Shown: positions 35,022 to 43,349 of the stretch, piece by piece
How the letters are laid out: each line of letters begins with the position of its first letter
Position numbering within the stretch: position 1 is the stretch's first letter
Assembly (NCBI RefSeq): GCF_000758625.1
Contig: NZ_CP009283.1
Span: 1,375,501 to 1,439,500 of the forward strand
Reading direction: 5' to 3'
Source of the DNA: Paenibacillus sp. FSL R7-0273
GTDB lineage: Bacteria; Bacillota; Bacilli; Paenibacillales; Paenibacillaceae
Length of the DNA stretch: 64,000 nucleotides
Notes under the pieces: model-generated
Told to the model about the DNA's origin: nothing
What the model saw: the letters and a program-made list of their open reading frames with translations, nothing else
Database searches by the model: none
Translations under genes and position numbers: made by a program

Positions 35022-35173
35022 GTATGCAAAACATAGGGATTGCAAGCAGAAGCACCGGCTTCTCACCTGACTGGCAATACGTCAGCTGGTTTTGATCTCA
35101 ATGCTTTATGAATTTAGAATTCATGAACGTTGATCAAACACGGGGTGTCGGGAGTTACCGGCACCCCTTTTTT
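35022..35173 (+). promoter_or_regulatory. L20-type leader with attenuator upstream of infC
   Basis: The leader has several hairpins: AGAAGC-CGG-GCTTCT near 35047, CTGACTGGCAATACGTCAG near 35080, ATGAATT-TAG-AATTCAT (35108-35124), and a terminator GGGGTGTCGG / CCGGCACCCC followed by six T residues (35142-35173). In Bacillus, excess ribosomal protein L20 binds this type of leader and stimulates premature termination of infC-rpmI-rplT. The assignment rests on position and architecture. Confidence 0.75.
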
Positions 35174-35221
35174 ATGGAGAACCACAACAAATTGTTCAAA
35201 TAGATCCGGAGGTGGAGCGTT

Positions 35222-35734
35222 ATCAGTAAGGAACATATGATCAATGATGAAATTCGGGCCAGAGAGGTCCGGTTGGTTGGAGCGGAAGGTGAGCAAATCG
35301 GAATTACGCCGATCCGCGAGGCGCTGCAGATGGCGATTGATCTGAATTTGGATTTAGTCAATGTAGCTCCGCAGGCGAAACCGCCGGTATGCCGCATCAT
35401 GGATTACGGCAAGTTCCGTTATGAAACACAGAAGAAAGAGAAAGAAGCGCGTAAGAATCAGAAGATCGTTGATCTTAAGGAAGTCTGGTTCCGTGCTAAC
35501 ATTGAAGAACATGATTATCAAACCAAGTTCCGCAATGTGATCAAATTCCTGGGTGAAGGCGATAAAGTGAAGTGCTCCGTCCGTTTCCGCGGCCGTGAGA
35601 TTACCCACGCTAATATCGGCCAGAAAATTCTGGAACGCGTTAAGAATGAAGTGGTTGATATAGCTGTTGTGGAGCGCCAGCCTAAGCTGGAAGGCCGCAG
35701 CATGATTATGATTCTGGCTCCTAAGCCCCAATAA
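35222..35734 (+). CDS. infC: Translation initiation factor IF-3
   Basis: About 170 residues. The N-domain (NDEIRAREVRLVGAEGEQIG) and the linker MDYGKFRYETQKKEKEARK are typical; the C-domain binds 30S and discriminates start codons. The start is read as ATC at 35222: GGAGG lies nine bases upstream, and ISKEHMINDEIRAREV aligns with the B. subtilis start ISKDFIINEQIRAREV, which uses ATT. The first ATG (35237) is 24 bases from the ribosome binding site. A rare start lets IF-3 limit its own translation. First gene of infC-rpmI-rplT. Confidence 0.95.
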   Translation: MSKEHMINDEIRAREVRLVGAEGEQIGITPIREALQMAIDLNLDLVNVAPQAKPPVCRIMDYGKFRYETQKKEKEARKNQKIVDLKEVWFRANIEEHDYQTKFRNVIKFLGEGDKVKCSVRFRGREITHANIGQKILERVKNEVVDIAVVERQPKLEGRSMIMILAPKPQ

Positions 35735-35791
35735 ATTTGGAGTCACTTGCACAGCAATTTGGCGCCGCATAATATTCAAGGAGGAAACACC

Positions 35792-35992
35792 ATGCCTAAA
35801 ATGAAAACACATAGCAGCCTGAAAGGCCGCTTCAAGATCACCGGATCCGGTAAAGTTCTGCGCTACAAAGCTCACAAGAACCACTTGCTGTCCCACAAGT
35901 CCAAACGTGCTAAGCGCGTATTGAACGGTAATCCTGTTATGGCCCCTGGGGATGTAAGACGTTTGAAACAAGGACTTGCTAACTTGAAATAG
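35792..35992 (+). CDS. rpmI: 50S ribosomal protein L35
   Basis: 66 residues, MPKMKTHSSLKGRFKITGSG at the start and a highly basic body, as expected for bL35. AAGGAGG precedes the ATG. Second gene of the infC operon. Confidence 0.97.
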   Translation: MPKMKTHSSLKGRFKITGSGKVLRYKAHKNHLLSHKSKRAKRVLNGNPVMAPGDVRRLKQGLANLK

Positions 35993-36024
35993 TTTGATCA
36001 CACATTTTTGGGAGGTTTATTATT

Positions 36025-36384
36025 ATGGCAAGAGTTAAAGGCGGCTTTGTAGTTCGTCGTAGACATAAAAAAGTATTGAAGCTGGCAAAGGGTTATTTCG
36101 GTTCCAAGCACCGCATTTTTAAAACGGCTAAAGAGCAAGTAATGAAATCGATGGTTTACGCATACCGTGACCGTCGTCAGACTAAGCGTAACTTCCGCAA
36201 GCTGTGGATCGTTCGTATCAACGCAGCAGCTCGTCAGAACGGCCTGTCCTACAGCAAGCTTGTATACGGCCTGAAACTGGCTGGCGTAGAAGTGAACCGC
36301 AAAATGCTGGCTGACCTGGCAGTAAATGACCTGAACGCATTCAACTCCCTGGCTGTTGTAGCCAAAGAGAAGATCAACGCGTAA
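36025..36384 (+). CDS. rplT: 50S ribosomal protein L20
   Basis: 119 residues of canonical bL20 ([40 protein letters not shown]). Besides its 23S rRNA role it is the likely repressor acting on the leader at 35022-35173. GGGAGG precedes the ATG; last gene of the operon. Confidence 0.97.
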   Translation: MARVKGGFVVRRRHKKVLKLAKGYFGSKHRIFKTAKEQVMKSMVYAYRDRRQTKRNFRKLWIVRINAAARQNGLSYSKLVYGLKLAGVEVNRKMLADLAVNDLNAFNSLAVVAKEKINA

Positions 36385-36400
36385 GTGTTATAAATAACCG

Positions 36401-36444
36401 AAAAGCACCGCCTGCGGGGGAACCCGTGTGACGGTGCTTTTTTT
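36401..36444. terminator. Bidirectional terminator after rplT
   Basis: AAAAGCACCG pairs with CGGTGCTTTT, followed by further T residues; it also serves the convergent thioesterase gene. Confidence 0.85.
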
Positions 36445-36464
36445 GTGCGGCTAAGGGCCGGGAG

Positions 36465-37010
36465 CTATTCCCAGTACTTAGTGGTGCTGAGCTGTGCGGC
36501 GAGCTTTTTGCTGCTTGCACGTCTAATTTTACGCAGCTCAGAGCGTTCGCCTGCCGATTCGCTGATCAGCTTCTCTTCGTCGGTCTCGGGGATAATGGCT
36601 GGAACCGGTGCGGGAGTGCCGTCCTCTTCAATGGCTACAAAGGTCAAAAACGAAGTGGCGGCAACAGCGCGTTCGCCGGTGTAGAGGTTTTCGGAAATGA
36701 TTTTGACAAAAACCTCAATGCTGGTACGGCCTGTCCAGGAGACGAAGGACTCGAAGCAGACGGAATCAGAAGGGCGGATTGGCCGCAGGAAGTCTACGGA
36801 GTCTGTAGAGGCTGTAACGACATTTTTACGGCAATGCCGCATAGCTGAAATCGAAGCAACTTCATCTATAGTGCTCATCAGCTTGCCGCCAAACAGTGTC
36901 TTGTGATTGTTTACGTCATTGGGGAACACCCGTCCTGTCTTAAATACGCGGGATTCGCGGCTGTATTTGAAGGCTGGAGAGGTTTGAGGATGAATTTGTT
37001 GATCTTCCAT
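36465..37010 (-). CDS. Acyl-CoA thioesterase, hotdog fold (YkhA-like)
   Basis: A 181-residue protein. A single acyl-CoA hydrolase domain runs from about residue 20 to 145 with RVFPNDVNNHKTLFGGKLM (the N-H-x-x-G-x-x-F-G-G-like active-site region) and VTASTDSVDFLRPI. These enzymes hydrolyse acyl-CoA to free acid and CoA. The C-terminal 35 residues are polar and charged. Single gene; GGGAG lies 11 bases upstream of the ATG. Confidence 0.88.
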   Translation of the reverse strand: MEDQQIHPQTSPAFKYSRESRVFKTGRVFPNDVNNHKTLFGGKLMSTIDEVASISAMRHCRKNVVTASTDSVDFLRPIRPSDSVCFESFVSWTGRTSIEVFVKIISENLYTGERAVAATSFLTFVAIEEDGTPAPVPAIIPETDEEKLISESAGERSELRKIRRASSKKLAAQLSTTKYWE

Positions 37011-37201
37011 GGTTTGAGTGACTCCCTTTTCTTACGATATGTAAGCATTCATGATAATAGAAAACGGTTTGGCGTGCAATAATATTATAGACAACTTAGC
37101 CCAGGAAAATGACTTTTGAGGTTTTCTGACGCAATGTGGAGGTTAATCTGACGTAATGTGTCACGGTAAGCGTTTTCTTGTGAAAAAATGCAAATAATTA
37201 T

Positions 37202-37252
37202 TGACCTGAGGTCATTTATGGACTGGATTTTAGGTTTTTTTGCGGGTATAAT
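37202..37252 (+). promoter_or_regulatory. Promoter and perfect palindrome upstream of the nucleoside importer
   Basis: TGACCT-G-AGGTCA (37202-37214) is a perfect 13-base palindrome. Immediately downstream, TGGATT and TATAAT (37247-37252) with a 17-base spacer form a likely promoter. A regulator bound at the palindrome would touch the upstream edge of the polymerase site. The rest of the gap 37011-37318 shows no gene. Confidence 0.5.
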
Positions 37253-37318
37253 TTGAGCTAATGGTATGTCCAAGCAGAAGACAGAAGACATCCAATTTTT
37301 TAAGGGGGATCACAATCG

Positions 37319-38395
37319 ATGAAAAAGTTTTTGAAAACGTCGCTCGTTATGTTGACCGCTTGCACAGCTATCCTGGCAGGATGCGGAAACAATAACGCTA
37401 ACTCTGGCAATGCTGCCAACGGAGAAACTGGCGGTAACGCTGGTACAGCTACCAATGCACCTGCAGCGGAAGCTCCAAAATCCGACCTGAAATTCGGCCT
37501 TGTTACAGACGTAGGCGGTGTTAATGACAAATCATTTAACCAGTCCGCGTGGGAAGCTCTTGAAGCTCTTAAAACAGAAGCGGGCGTTGAGATTAAATAC
37601 CTGCAAAGTAACTCCAGTGCTGACTATGAGCCAAACCTTAACCAATTCGTTAAAGGCGGCTATGCCCTGACTTGGGGTATCGGCTTTGACCTTGGTGATG
37701 CGCTTCTGAAGGTTGCTAAAGAAAATCCGGATGCTAACCTGGCGATCATCGACAGCGTAGTAGACGCTCCTAACGTTGAATCCGTAACATTCGCTGAGAA
37801 TGAAGGCTCCTTCCTGGTTGGTGTGGTTGCAGGTCTGACTACAAAAACTAACAAAGTAGGCTTCATCGGCGGTATGGAAAGCCCGGTTATCAAGCGTTTT
37901 GAAGTTGGCTTCAAGGCCGGCGTAGAAGCGGTTAACCCTGATGCAACTGTAAGCATCACTTATGCAGGTGCATATGACAAGCCTGACACTGGTAAATCCC
38001 TGGCTGCTACTCTGTATAACGCAGGCAACGACATTATCTTCCCTGCTGCAGGCGCAACTGGTAACGGTGTGTTCAATGAAGCTAAATCCCGCAACGATGC
38101 AGGCGGCGACAAAGTATGGGTTATCGGTGTAGACAAAGACCAATCCCTGGAATTTGGCGATGATGTAACCCTGACTTCCATGATCAAACGCGTTGACGAA
38201 GCGGTTAAGAGAGTGTCCCAGCAGGTTGTTGACGGAACATTCAAAGGCGGTACTACAACTGTACTGACTCTGAAAGACAACGGCGTAGGCCTTCCTGAGA
38301 CTTCCAAGGCTAACGTTTCCGCTGAAATCCTGGCTAAGGTTGAAGAATACAAACAACAAATCATCGATGGAACAATCGTTGTTCCAGGTGAGTAA
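37319..38395 (+). CDS. nupN: BMP-family nucleoside-binding lipoprotein (NupN/YufN-like)
   Basis: A 358-residue substrate-binding protein. The signal peptide ends in lipobox ILAGC (Cys 21), followed by an Asn/Gly/Ala-rich linker. The BMP/PnrA domain starts at LKFGLVTDVGGVNDKSFNQS, with KVGFIGGMESPVIKRFEVGF later. In B. subtilis the homologous NupN delivers nucleosides to NupOPQ. It begins a four-gene importer operon; a 173-base gap separates it from the ATPase gene, probably allowing higher expression of the binding protein. Confidence 0.9.
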   Translation: MKKFLKTSLVMLTACTAILAGCGNNNANSGNAANGETGGNAGTATNAPAAEAPKSDLKFGLVTDVGGVNDKSFNQSAWEALEALKTEAGVEIKYLQSNSSADYEPNLNQFVKGGYALTWGIGFDLGDALLKVAKENPDANLAIIDSVVDAPNVESVTFAENEGSFLVGVVAGLTTKTNKVGFIGGMESPVIKRFEVGFKAGVEAVNPDATVSITYAGAYDKPDTGKSLAATLYNAGNDIIFPAAGATGNGVFNEAKSRNDAGGDKVWVIGVDKDQSLEFGDDVTLTSMIKRVDEAVKRVSQQVVDGTFKGGTTTVLTLKDNGVGLPETSKANVSAEILAKVEEYKQQIIDGTIVVPGE

Positions 38396-38568
38396 TACTT
38401 GTCTTAATTCTTTTGCGTAACAGCATAGAACAAGGAAACAAGGCCGGTCCTTAAGCTGGCCTTGTTCCCTGTTAAGGTATGATTTGGTTTGACGCAGATA
38501 GCCGCCCCGTCCAGGGCGGTTAACCGTGTCTGTAAGGTATTTATATATTCTGTGATGAGGGTGATTCC

Positions 38569-40107
38569 ATGAGTGCTGCGGCTCCTGTCGTAGAGTTGAA
38601 GCAAATCACAAAACGCTTTCCCGGTATTGTAGCAAACGACTCCATAAGTCTGACGCTCAAAAAAGGGGAGATTCATGCACTGCTCGGGGAAAACGGGGCA
38701 GGCAAGTCAACCTTGATGAATATCGTATTCGGACTGTACCAGCCCGATGAAGGCAGCATAGAAATCGACGGGAAACCGGTAATTATCGATAGCCCCAATA
38801 AAGCTATTGAGCTTGGCATTGGTATGGTTCACCAGCATTTCAAGCTAGTGGAGCCTTTTACGGTGACCGAGAATATCGTTCTTGGCCTGGAGCCGAAGAA
38901 GGGTCTTAAAATCGACTATAAATCCGCAGCGGAACAGGTTCGTAAGCTGTCCGAGCAGTATGGCCTGCAGGTTGATCCGAATGCCCGGATTCATGACATT
39001 TCGGTCGGCATGCAGCAGCGGGTAGAAATTATGAAAACCCTGTACCGCGGAGCAGATATACTTATATTCGACGAGCCTACCGCTGTATTGACGCCTCAGG
39101 AAATAACAGAGCTGATGGCGATTATGAAGCGGCTCGTTGCAGAGGGCAAGTCCATCATTCTGATTACGCATAAGCTGAAGGAGATCATGCAGATCTCTGA
39201 CCGGGTTACGATAATCCGCCGGGGTAAAGTGATTGATACGGTTGAAACCTCCGGAACGAACCCGAATGAGCTTGCCGAGAAAATGGTCGGACGCGGGGTA
39301 ACCTTCAAGGTGGACAAGCAGATTCCGCATGTCGGTGACAGTGTGCTGAAGCTGACAGGTGTCAACAGCAAGAACAAGGATGGAGTTCCTGTCCTGAACG
39401 GCCTCAGCTTTGAAGTGAAGGCAGGGGAGATCCTTGGTATTGCAGGGGTCGACGGCAACGGACAAAGTGAGCTGATTCAAGCCATTACCGGACTGCGCAA
39501 AATTGACTCAGGCTCTATTACTGTATCCGGACAAGAGATTGCTAACCTGTCACCACGCAAAATTTCCGAAATGAACGTGTCCCATATTCCGGAGGACCGC
39601 CACAAGCACGGCCTGGTGCTTGATTTCAGCGTAAGCGAGAATATGGTGCTCGAAACTTATTATAAGAGTCCTTATAATCAGGCCGGATTCCTCAAAATGG
39701 ATGTGATTGACCGCCATGCTGAGGATTTGATCAAGCAGTTTGACGTCCGCACCCCTTCTATAGAGACCAAGGCACGTTCCTTGTCAGGCGGTAACCAGCA
39801 GAAGGCTATTATTGCTCGGGAAATAGACAAAAATCCGATCCTGCTCATTGCAGCACAGCCGACACGCGGTCTGGATGTAGGGGCAATTGAATTTGTGCAG
39901 AAGCAGCTGATCGCCCAGCGTGACCAAGGCAAAGCCGTACTGCTGATTTCCTTTGAGCTGGATGAAATTATGAATGTATCCGACAGAATTGCCGTTATTT
40001 ATGAAGGCCAAATCGTCGGTGAAGTGTTCCCGCAGGATACGAATGATCAGGAACTGGGTCTGATGATGGCGGGCAGCTTGAAGCGGGGAGGAAATGCGGG
40101 TGCATAG
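38569..40107 (+). CDS. nupO: Nucleoside ABC importer, duplicated ATP-binding protein
   Basis: A 512-residue protein with two ATPase domains in tandem, as in sugar- and nucleoside-type importers. Domain 1 has a complete Walker A (GENGAGKSTLMN) and signature SVGMQQRVEI; domain 2 has a degenerate Walker A (GVDGNGQSELIQ) and signature LSGGNQQKAI. GAGGGTGA precedes the ATG. The stop overlaps the start region of the first permease. Confidence 0.93.
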   Translation: MSAAAPVVELKQITKRFPGIVANDSISLTLKKGEIHALLGENGAGKSTLMNIVFGLYQPDEGSIEIDGKPVIIDSPNKAIELGIGMVHQHFKLVEPFTVTENIVLGLEPKKGLKIDYKSAAEQVRKLSEQYGLQVDPNARIHDISVGMQQRVEIMKTLYRGADILIFDEPTAVLTPQEITELMAIMKRLVAEGKSIILITHKLKEIMQISDRVTIIRRGKVIDTVETSGTNPNELAEKMVGRGVTFKVDKQIPHVGDSVLKLTGVNSKNKDGVPVLNGLSFEVKAGEILGIAGVDGNGQSELIQAITGLRKIDSGSITVSGQEIANLSPRKISEMNVSHIPEDRHKHGLVLDFSVSENMVLETYYKSPYNQAGFLKMDVIDRHAEDLIKQFDVRTPSIETKARSLSGGNQQKAIIAREIDKNPILLIAAQPTRGLDVGAIEFVQKQLIAQRDQGKAVLLISFELDEIMNVSDRIAVIYEGQIVGEVFPQDTNDQELGLMMAGSLKRGGNAGA

Positions 40108-41173
40108 ACTGAAAAAAATCTTCGCAACAGACAGCTACATTGTGCCTCTGGTTGCGATTTTAATGGGCTTCCTGGTCGGAGCCGTCGTAATGCTGATAGG
40201 CGGATACGATCCTGTAGCCGCGTACTCCGCATTGTTCAAACGGGTATTCGGCAGCCCGTATGATTTCGGTGAAGCCATCCGTGAAATGACGCCGCTGATG
40301 TTCACCGGTCTTGCTGTAGCCTTTGCCTTCCGCTCAGGGATGTTCAATATCGGTGCAGACGGACAGGTGCTTATCGGGATGACAGCCGCTTCCCTTATCG
40401 GGATTAAGCTGGCAGGCCTGCCGGCGTTCCTGCTGGTTCCGCTTGCGGTAATCGGTGCCGGACTTGCTGGCGGCCTGTGGGCGGGAATTGCCGGCTACCT
40501 GAAAGCAAAACGCGGAATTAATGAAGTTATAACTACAATCATGCTGAACTGGACCGCGCTTTATCTGTCGAATTACATTGTAAGAAACTTCCTGCTACTC
40601 AAGGGGCAGAACCGTTCCGAGGACATTCCGGCCTCACTGTCCATGACCTTCCTGAACGGGGTTTTCGATAATGCCCGGGTTCACTGGGGAACGGCAATTG
40701 CGATCTGTGCGGCAATCTTTTTCTATGTCTTCTTATGGAAGACCAAGCAGGGCTACGAAATGCGTGCTGTAGGTCTCAACCCGAATGCTGCTGAATATGC
40801 GGGGATGAATGTCGGCCGTAACGTTGTTAAGGCCATGTTTATCAGTGGTGCCTTTGCCGGCCTTGCAGGCGCGGGTGAAGTGCTGGGCGTATTCCATTAC
40901 CAGTCCGTATTCGCTGCTTCACCTGGTTACGGCTTTAACGGTATCGCCGTAGCATTGCTCGGACTGACACACCCGCTGGGTGTTATTCTGGCGGCCATTC
41001 TCTACGGTATGCTGACTTACGGTGCTGCGGGCATGAGCTTCGGGGCGGATGTTCCGCCGGAGCTGATCCGTATTGTTATCGGCTCGATTATATTCTTTAT
41101 TGCAGCACAAGGAATTGTCCGCTGGGTGCTTAAGCCCTTTTACCTCAAGCGGAAGAAAGAGAAGGTGTCATAG
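40100..41173 (+). CDS. nupP: Nucleoside ABC importer permease 1
   Basis: About 357 residues, nine or ten membrane segments, BPD_transp_2 family (motif RAVGLNPNAAEYAGMNV). GTG at 40100 is preferred: GGGGAGG ends eight bases before it, whereas the ATG at 40094 is only two bases away. It overlaps the end of nupO by eight bases, implying coupled translation. Confidence 0.92.
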   Translation: MHRLKKIFATDSYIVPLVAILMGFLVGAVVMLIGGYDPVAAYSALFKRVFGSPYDFGEAIREMTPLMFTGLAVAFAFRSGMFNIGADGQVLIGMTAASLIGIKLAGLPAFLLVPLAVIGAGLAGGLWAGIAGYLKAKRGINEVITTIMLNWTALYLSNYIVRNFLLLKGQNRSEDIPASLSMTFLNGVFDNARVHWGTAIAICAAIFFYVFLWKTKQGYEMRAVGLNPNAAEYAGMNVGRNVVKAMFISGAFAGLAGAGEVLGVFHYQSVFAASPGYGFNGIAVALLGLTHPLGVILAAILYGMLTYGAAGMSFGADVPPELIRIVIGSIIFFIAAQGIVRWVLKPFYLKRKKEKVS

Positions 41174-42130
41174 ATGGATCTGCTGACGTTAGGACAATTG
41201 CTCAATACGACGCTTGTTTTTTCTACGGCGCTCATTTTCGCTGCACTTGGCGGCATCTTCTCTGAACGTTCCGGTGTTGTAAATATCGGTCTTGAAGGCT
41301 TGATGATGTTCGGTGCCTTCGCTGCTGCGGTAGGAGGGCATTATGCCCAGGATGCCGGCTTTGGGGCCTGGGCTCCATGGGTTGGTGTGCTCTGTGCGAT
41401 GGCAGTCGGAGTTATCGGCTCGCTGATCCATGCGGTTGCGTCCATAACCTTCAAAGCGGATCAGACGATCAGTGGTACGGTTATCAACTTCCTCGCTGCA
41501 GGAAGCACGCTGTACATGGTTAAGCTGTTCTTTGACGGGGCAGGAGAATCCCCGCTGATTGACGGGTTCAAAAAGGTGTCTGTGCCTGTATTGTCCAAAA
41601 TTCCGGTTATCGGCGAGGGGATTTTCAACTCCTATCCGACAACCTATCTGGCGATTATCCTCGTTATCGTCATTTACTTTGTACTGTTCAAAACGCCATT
41701 TGGTCTGCGTCTCCGCGCTGTCGGAGAACATCCGAGTGCGGCTGATACCCTTGGTGTTAACGTAAAACGGATGAGATATATCGGCGTTATGCTGAGCGGT
41801 CTGCTGGCAGGGATCGGCGGAGCGACCATCACCCTGACGACTACGGGTACTTTTGCGCATAATACGATTTCCGGTCAGGGCTTCATTGCAATTGCCGCTA
41901 TGATTTTCGGTAAATGGAATCCGCTGGGTGCCTTTGGAGCGGCTGTATTCTTCGGCTTCTCGCAGGCGATCCGCAACTATGTGCAGCTGTTTGAATGGTC
42001 CAAGAGCATTCCGCAGGAATTCATTTTCATGATTCCTTACGTACTGACTATTATCGTACTGGTGAGCGCCGTGGGCCGCTCCTCCGCTCCCAAAGCATTG
42101 GGTGAACCATACGATCCGGGTAAACGATAA
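41174..42130 (+). CDS. nupQ: Nucleoside ABC importer permease 2
   Basis: A 318-residue BPD_transp_2 permease with about nine membrane segments (GIFSERSGVVNIGLEGLMMFG near the start; RAVGEHPSAADTLGVNV as coupling helix). It starts directly after the nupP stop codon, with AAGGTG as ribosome binding site, and pairs with nupP as a heterodimer. A strong terminator follows. Confidence 0.93.
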   Translation: MDLLTLGQLLNTTLVFSTALIFAALGGIFSERSGVVNIGLEGLMMFGAFAAAVGGHYAQDAGFGAWAPWVGVLCAMAVGVIGSLIHAVASITFKADQTISGTVINFLAAGSTLYMVKLFFDGAGESPLIDGFKKVSVPVLSKIPVIGEGIFNSYPTTYLAIILVIVIYFVLFKTPFGLRLRAVGEHPSAADTLGVNVKRMRYIGVMLSGLLAGIGGATITLTTTGTFAHNTISGQGFIAIAAMIFGKWNPLGAFGAAVFFGFSQAIRNYVQLFEWSKSIPQEFIFMIPYVLTIIVLVSAVGRSSAPKALGEPYDPGKR

Positions 42131-42159
42131 AGCAACGAAGCTATGCTTCGTGCAGTCTC

Positions 42160-42200
42160 AAAAGCGCATGTCCAGGCAATTCTGGATGTGCGCTTTTTTT
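42160..42200 (+). terminator. Terminator of the nucleoside importer operon
   Basis: AAAAGCGCATGTCCAG pairs with CTGGATGTGCGCTTTT (one G-T pair), loop of six, T-run behind. Confidence 0.9.
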
Positions 42201-42297
42201 GCGCTTCCCGGAAGAACTACGGATACTCCCCGGTGCGCCCGCAGGGCCGGGACAGCTGTACAGGCGAACGGCAATCTACCCGAATAGACTATGGTTG

Positions 42298-42382
42298 AAG
42301 CTCAGCTCACAAAACTAAGCGTATGCTTCCGAAGCAAGTTTTGCACGAAGAAATTCCAAGGAAGCCCCGCTCACAAAACTTT
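42298..42382 (+). repeat. Paired repeat with potential stem-loop upstream of the Sm-like gene (family D)
   Basis: GCTCACAAAACT occurs at 42304-42315 and again near 42370-42381. Between them CAAAACT pairs with AGTTTTG enclosing AAGC-GTAT-GCTT. The element ends at the ribosome binding site of the next gene, so it may be a leader structure or a repeat carried in. Confidence 0.5.
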
Positions 42383-42396
42383 TGAGGAGGAATATT

Positions 42397-42738
42397 ATGG
42401 CACAGCCGGTTACAAAGAAACAGGTTATGAAGCTGGTCGGCAAGCATATTGTCGCTGTAAAAAAAGACGGCTCGAAGGTGACGGGCAAGCTGGTGCGCGT
42501 TGCGGGCAACCGTCTTATTCTGCAGCGTGTAAGTGGTAAAAAAGTGCAAACCAAAGCCCTGATTCCGCTGGTGCTGTTTGATCTGCTTGCTGTTGGTACG
42601 GCTCCTTATGCCGGCTACGGCGGCGGTTATGGCTACGGCGGTGTTCCTTACGGAGGCTACGGACCGGGGCCCGGCTATGGCGGCTATGGGCCTGGACCGG
42701 GTTATGGAGCTCCTTACCCGCCAATCGGCTTCTTTTAA
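42397..42738 (+). CDS. Small protein with Sm-like N-terminus and Gly/Tyr/Pro repeat tail
   Basis: About 113 residues, family not recognised. Residues 8-50 (GKHIVAVKKDGSKVTGKLVR) read like a short five-strand Sm/SH3-type barrel, a hydrophobic stretch follows (IPLVLFDLLAV), and the last 40 residues are GYGG and GYGPGPGYGGYG repeats ending PPIGFF. Gly-Tyr-rich tails of this kind occur in spore coat and surface proteins of bacilli, so a coat or envelope role is possible. ATG at 42397 has GAGGAGG upstream. Its stop overlaps the stop of the convergent acetyltransferase. Confidence 0.75.
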   Translation: MAQPVTKKQVMKLVGKHIVAVKKDGSKVTGKLVRVAGNRLILQRVSGKKVQTKALIPLVLFDLLAVGTAPYAGYGGGYGYGGVPYGGYGPGPGYGGYGPGPGYGAPYPPIGFF

Positions 42739-43187
42739 GCTGGACTGAACTGTTTCTCGAATTCGTAGCAAAAATTCTGCGGCTGATAACGGGCTACGCT
42801 GTAGCCCATTTTTTCATAAAAGGATATACCTGCCGTATTCCCGGTGTCCACAGCTACCCTGGCCCGCTTACAGCCGCGGGATAATGCAAAACGCTCCGCA
42901 CGGTCCATCAGCATATTTCCCCAATGCTTGCGGCGCGCTGCCGGTGCGATAGCCAGCATATCAATATAGAGCAGATCACCGTGCAGCATGAAATGGACAA
43001 ACCCCAGCGGGTCGCTCTCATAATCTGGACATGCTACAAGCGTAACTCCCTGGCTTAAACGGCGGGGCAGGTCCTTTCTGACCTGGTTAATTATAGTCTG
43101 CGGCAGATGTGACAACGGGACGAGCTGCTTTTCAATTAAATCCATAATGACGCTGTCATCCTGCTTGGGTCTGCGGTAACGAATCAT
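42735..43187 (-). CDS. GNAT-family N-acetyltransferase
   Basis: About 150 residues. The acetyl-CoA site is in LAIAPAARRKHWGNMLMDRA (the usual R-x-x-G-x-A/G is RRKHWGN, slightly altered), followed by VDTGNTAGISFYEKMGYSV, the usual strand-loop-helix near the C-terminus. Substrate unknown. ATG at 43187 has a GGGGGG-type ribosome binding site; an upstream start at 43223 is less likely. Convergent with the previous gene with four shared bases and no terminator between. Confidence 0.85.
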   Translation of the reverse strand: MIRYRRPKQDDSVIMDLIEKQLVPLSHLPQTIINQVRKDLPRRLSQGVTLVACPDYESDPLGFVHFMLHGDLLYIDMLAIAPAARRKHWGNMLMDRAERFALSRGCKRARVAVDTGNTAGISFYEKMGYSVARYQPQNFCYEFEKQFSPA

Positions 43188-43294
43188 CGCACGCCCCCCT
43201 TTCCACGCATTGTCGTACATCATATGCCTGGAGCGGTGTGGGCGTTACGGAAAGCGGAGAACAACGATTTGTGACAGATTAGGAAATATGGGTA

Positions 43295-43324
43295 TTGACT
43301 TATCCATGTGAGGAATCATATAAT
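43295..43324 (+). promoter_or_regulatory. Promoter of the ilv-leu operon
   Basis: TTGACT, 18 bases, TATAAT, directly upstream of the T-box leader. Confidence 0.85.
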
Positions 43325-43349
43325 GTGTCTAAACATTTTAACGAACATA

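Noticed and set aside
37011..37318. Purine riboswitch before the nucleoside importer
   Set aside because: No conserved purine-riboswitch core or terminator pair is visible; only a promoter and a palindrome.
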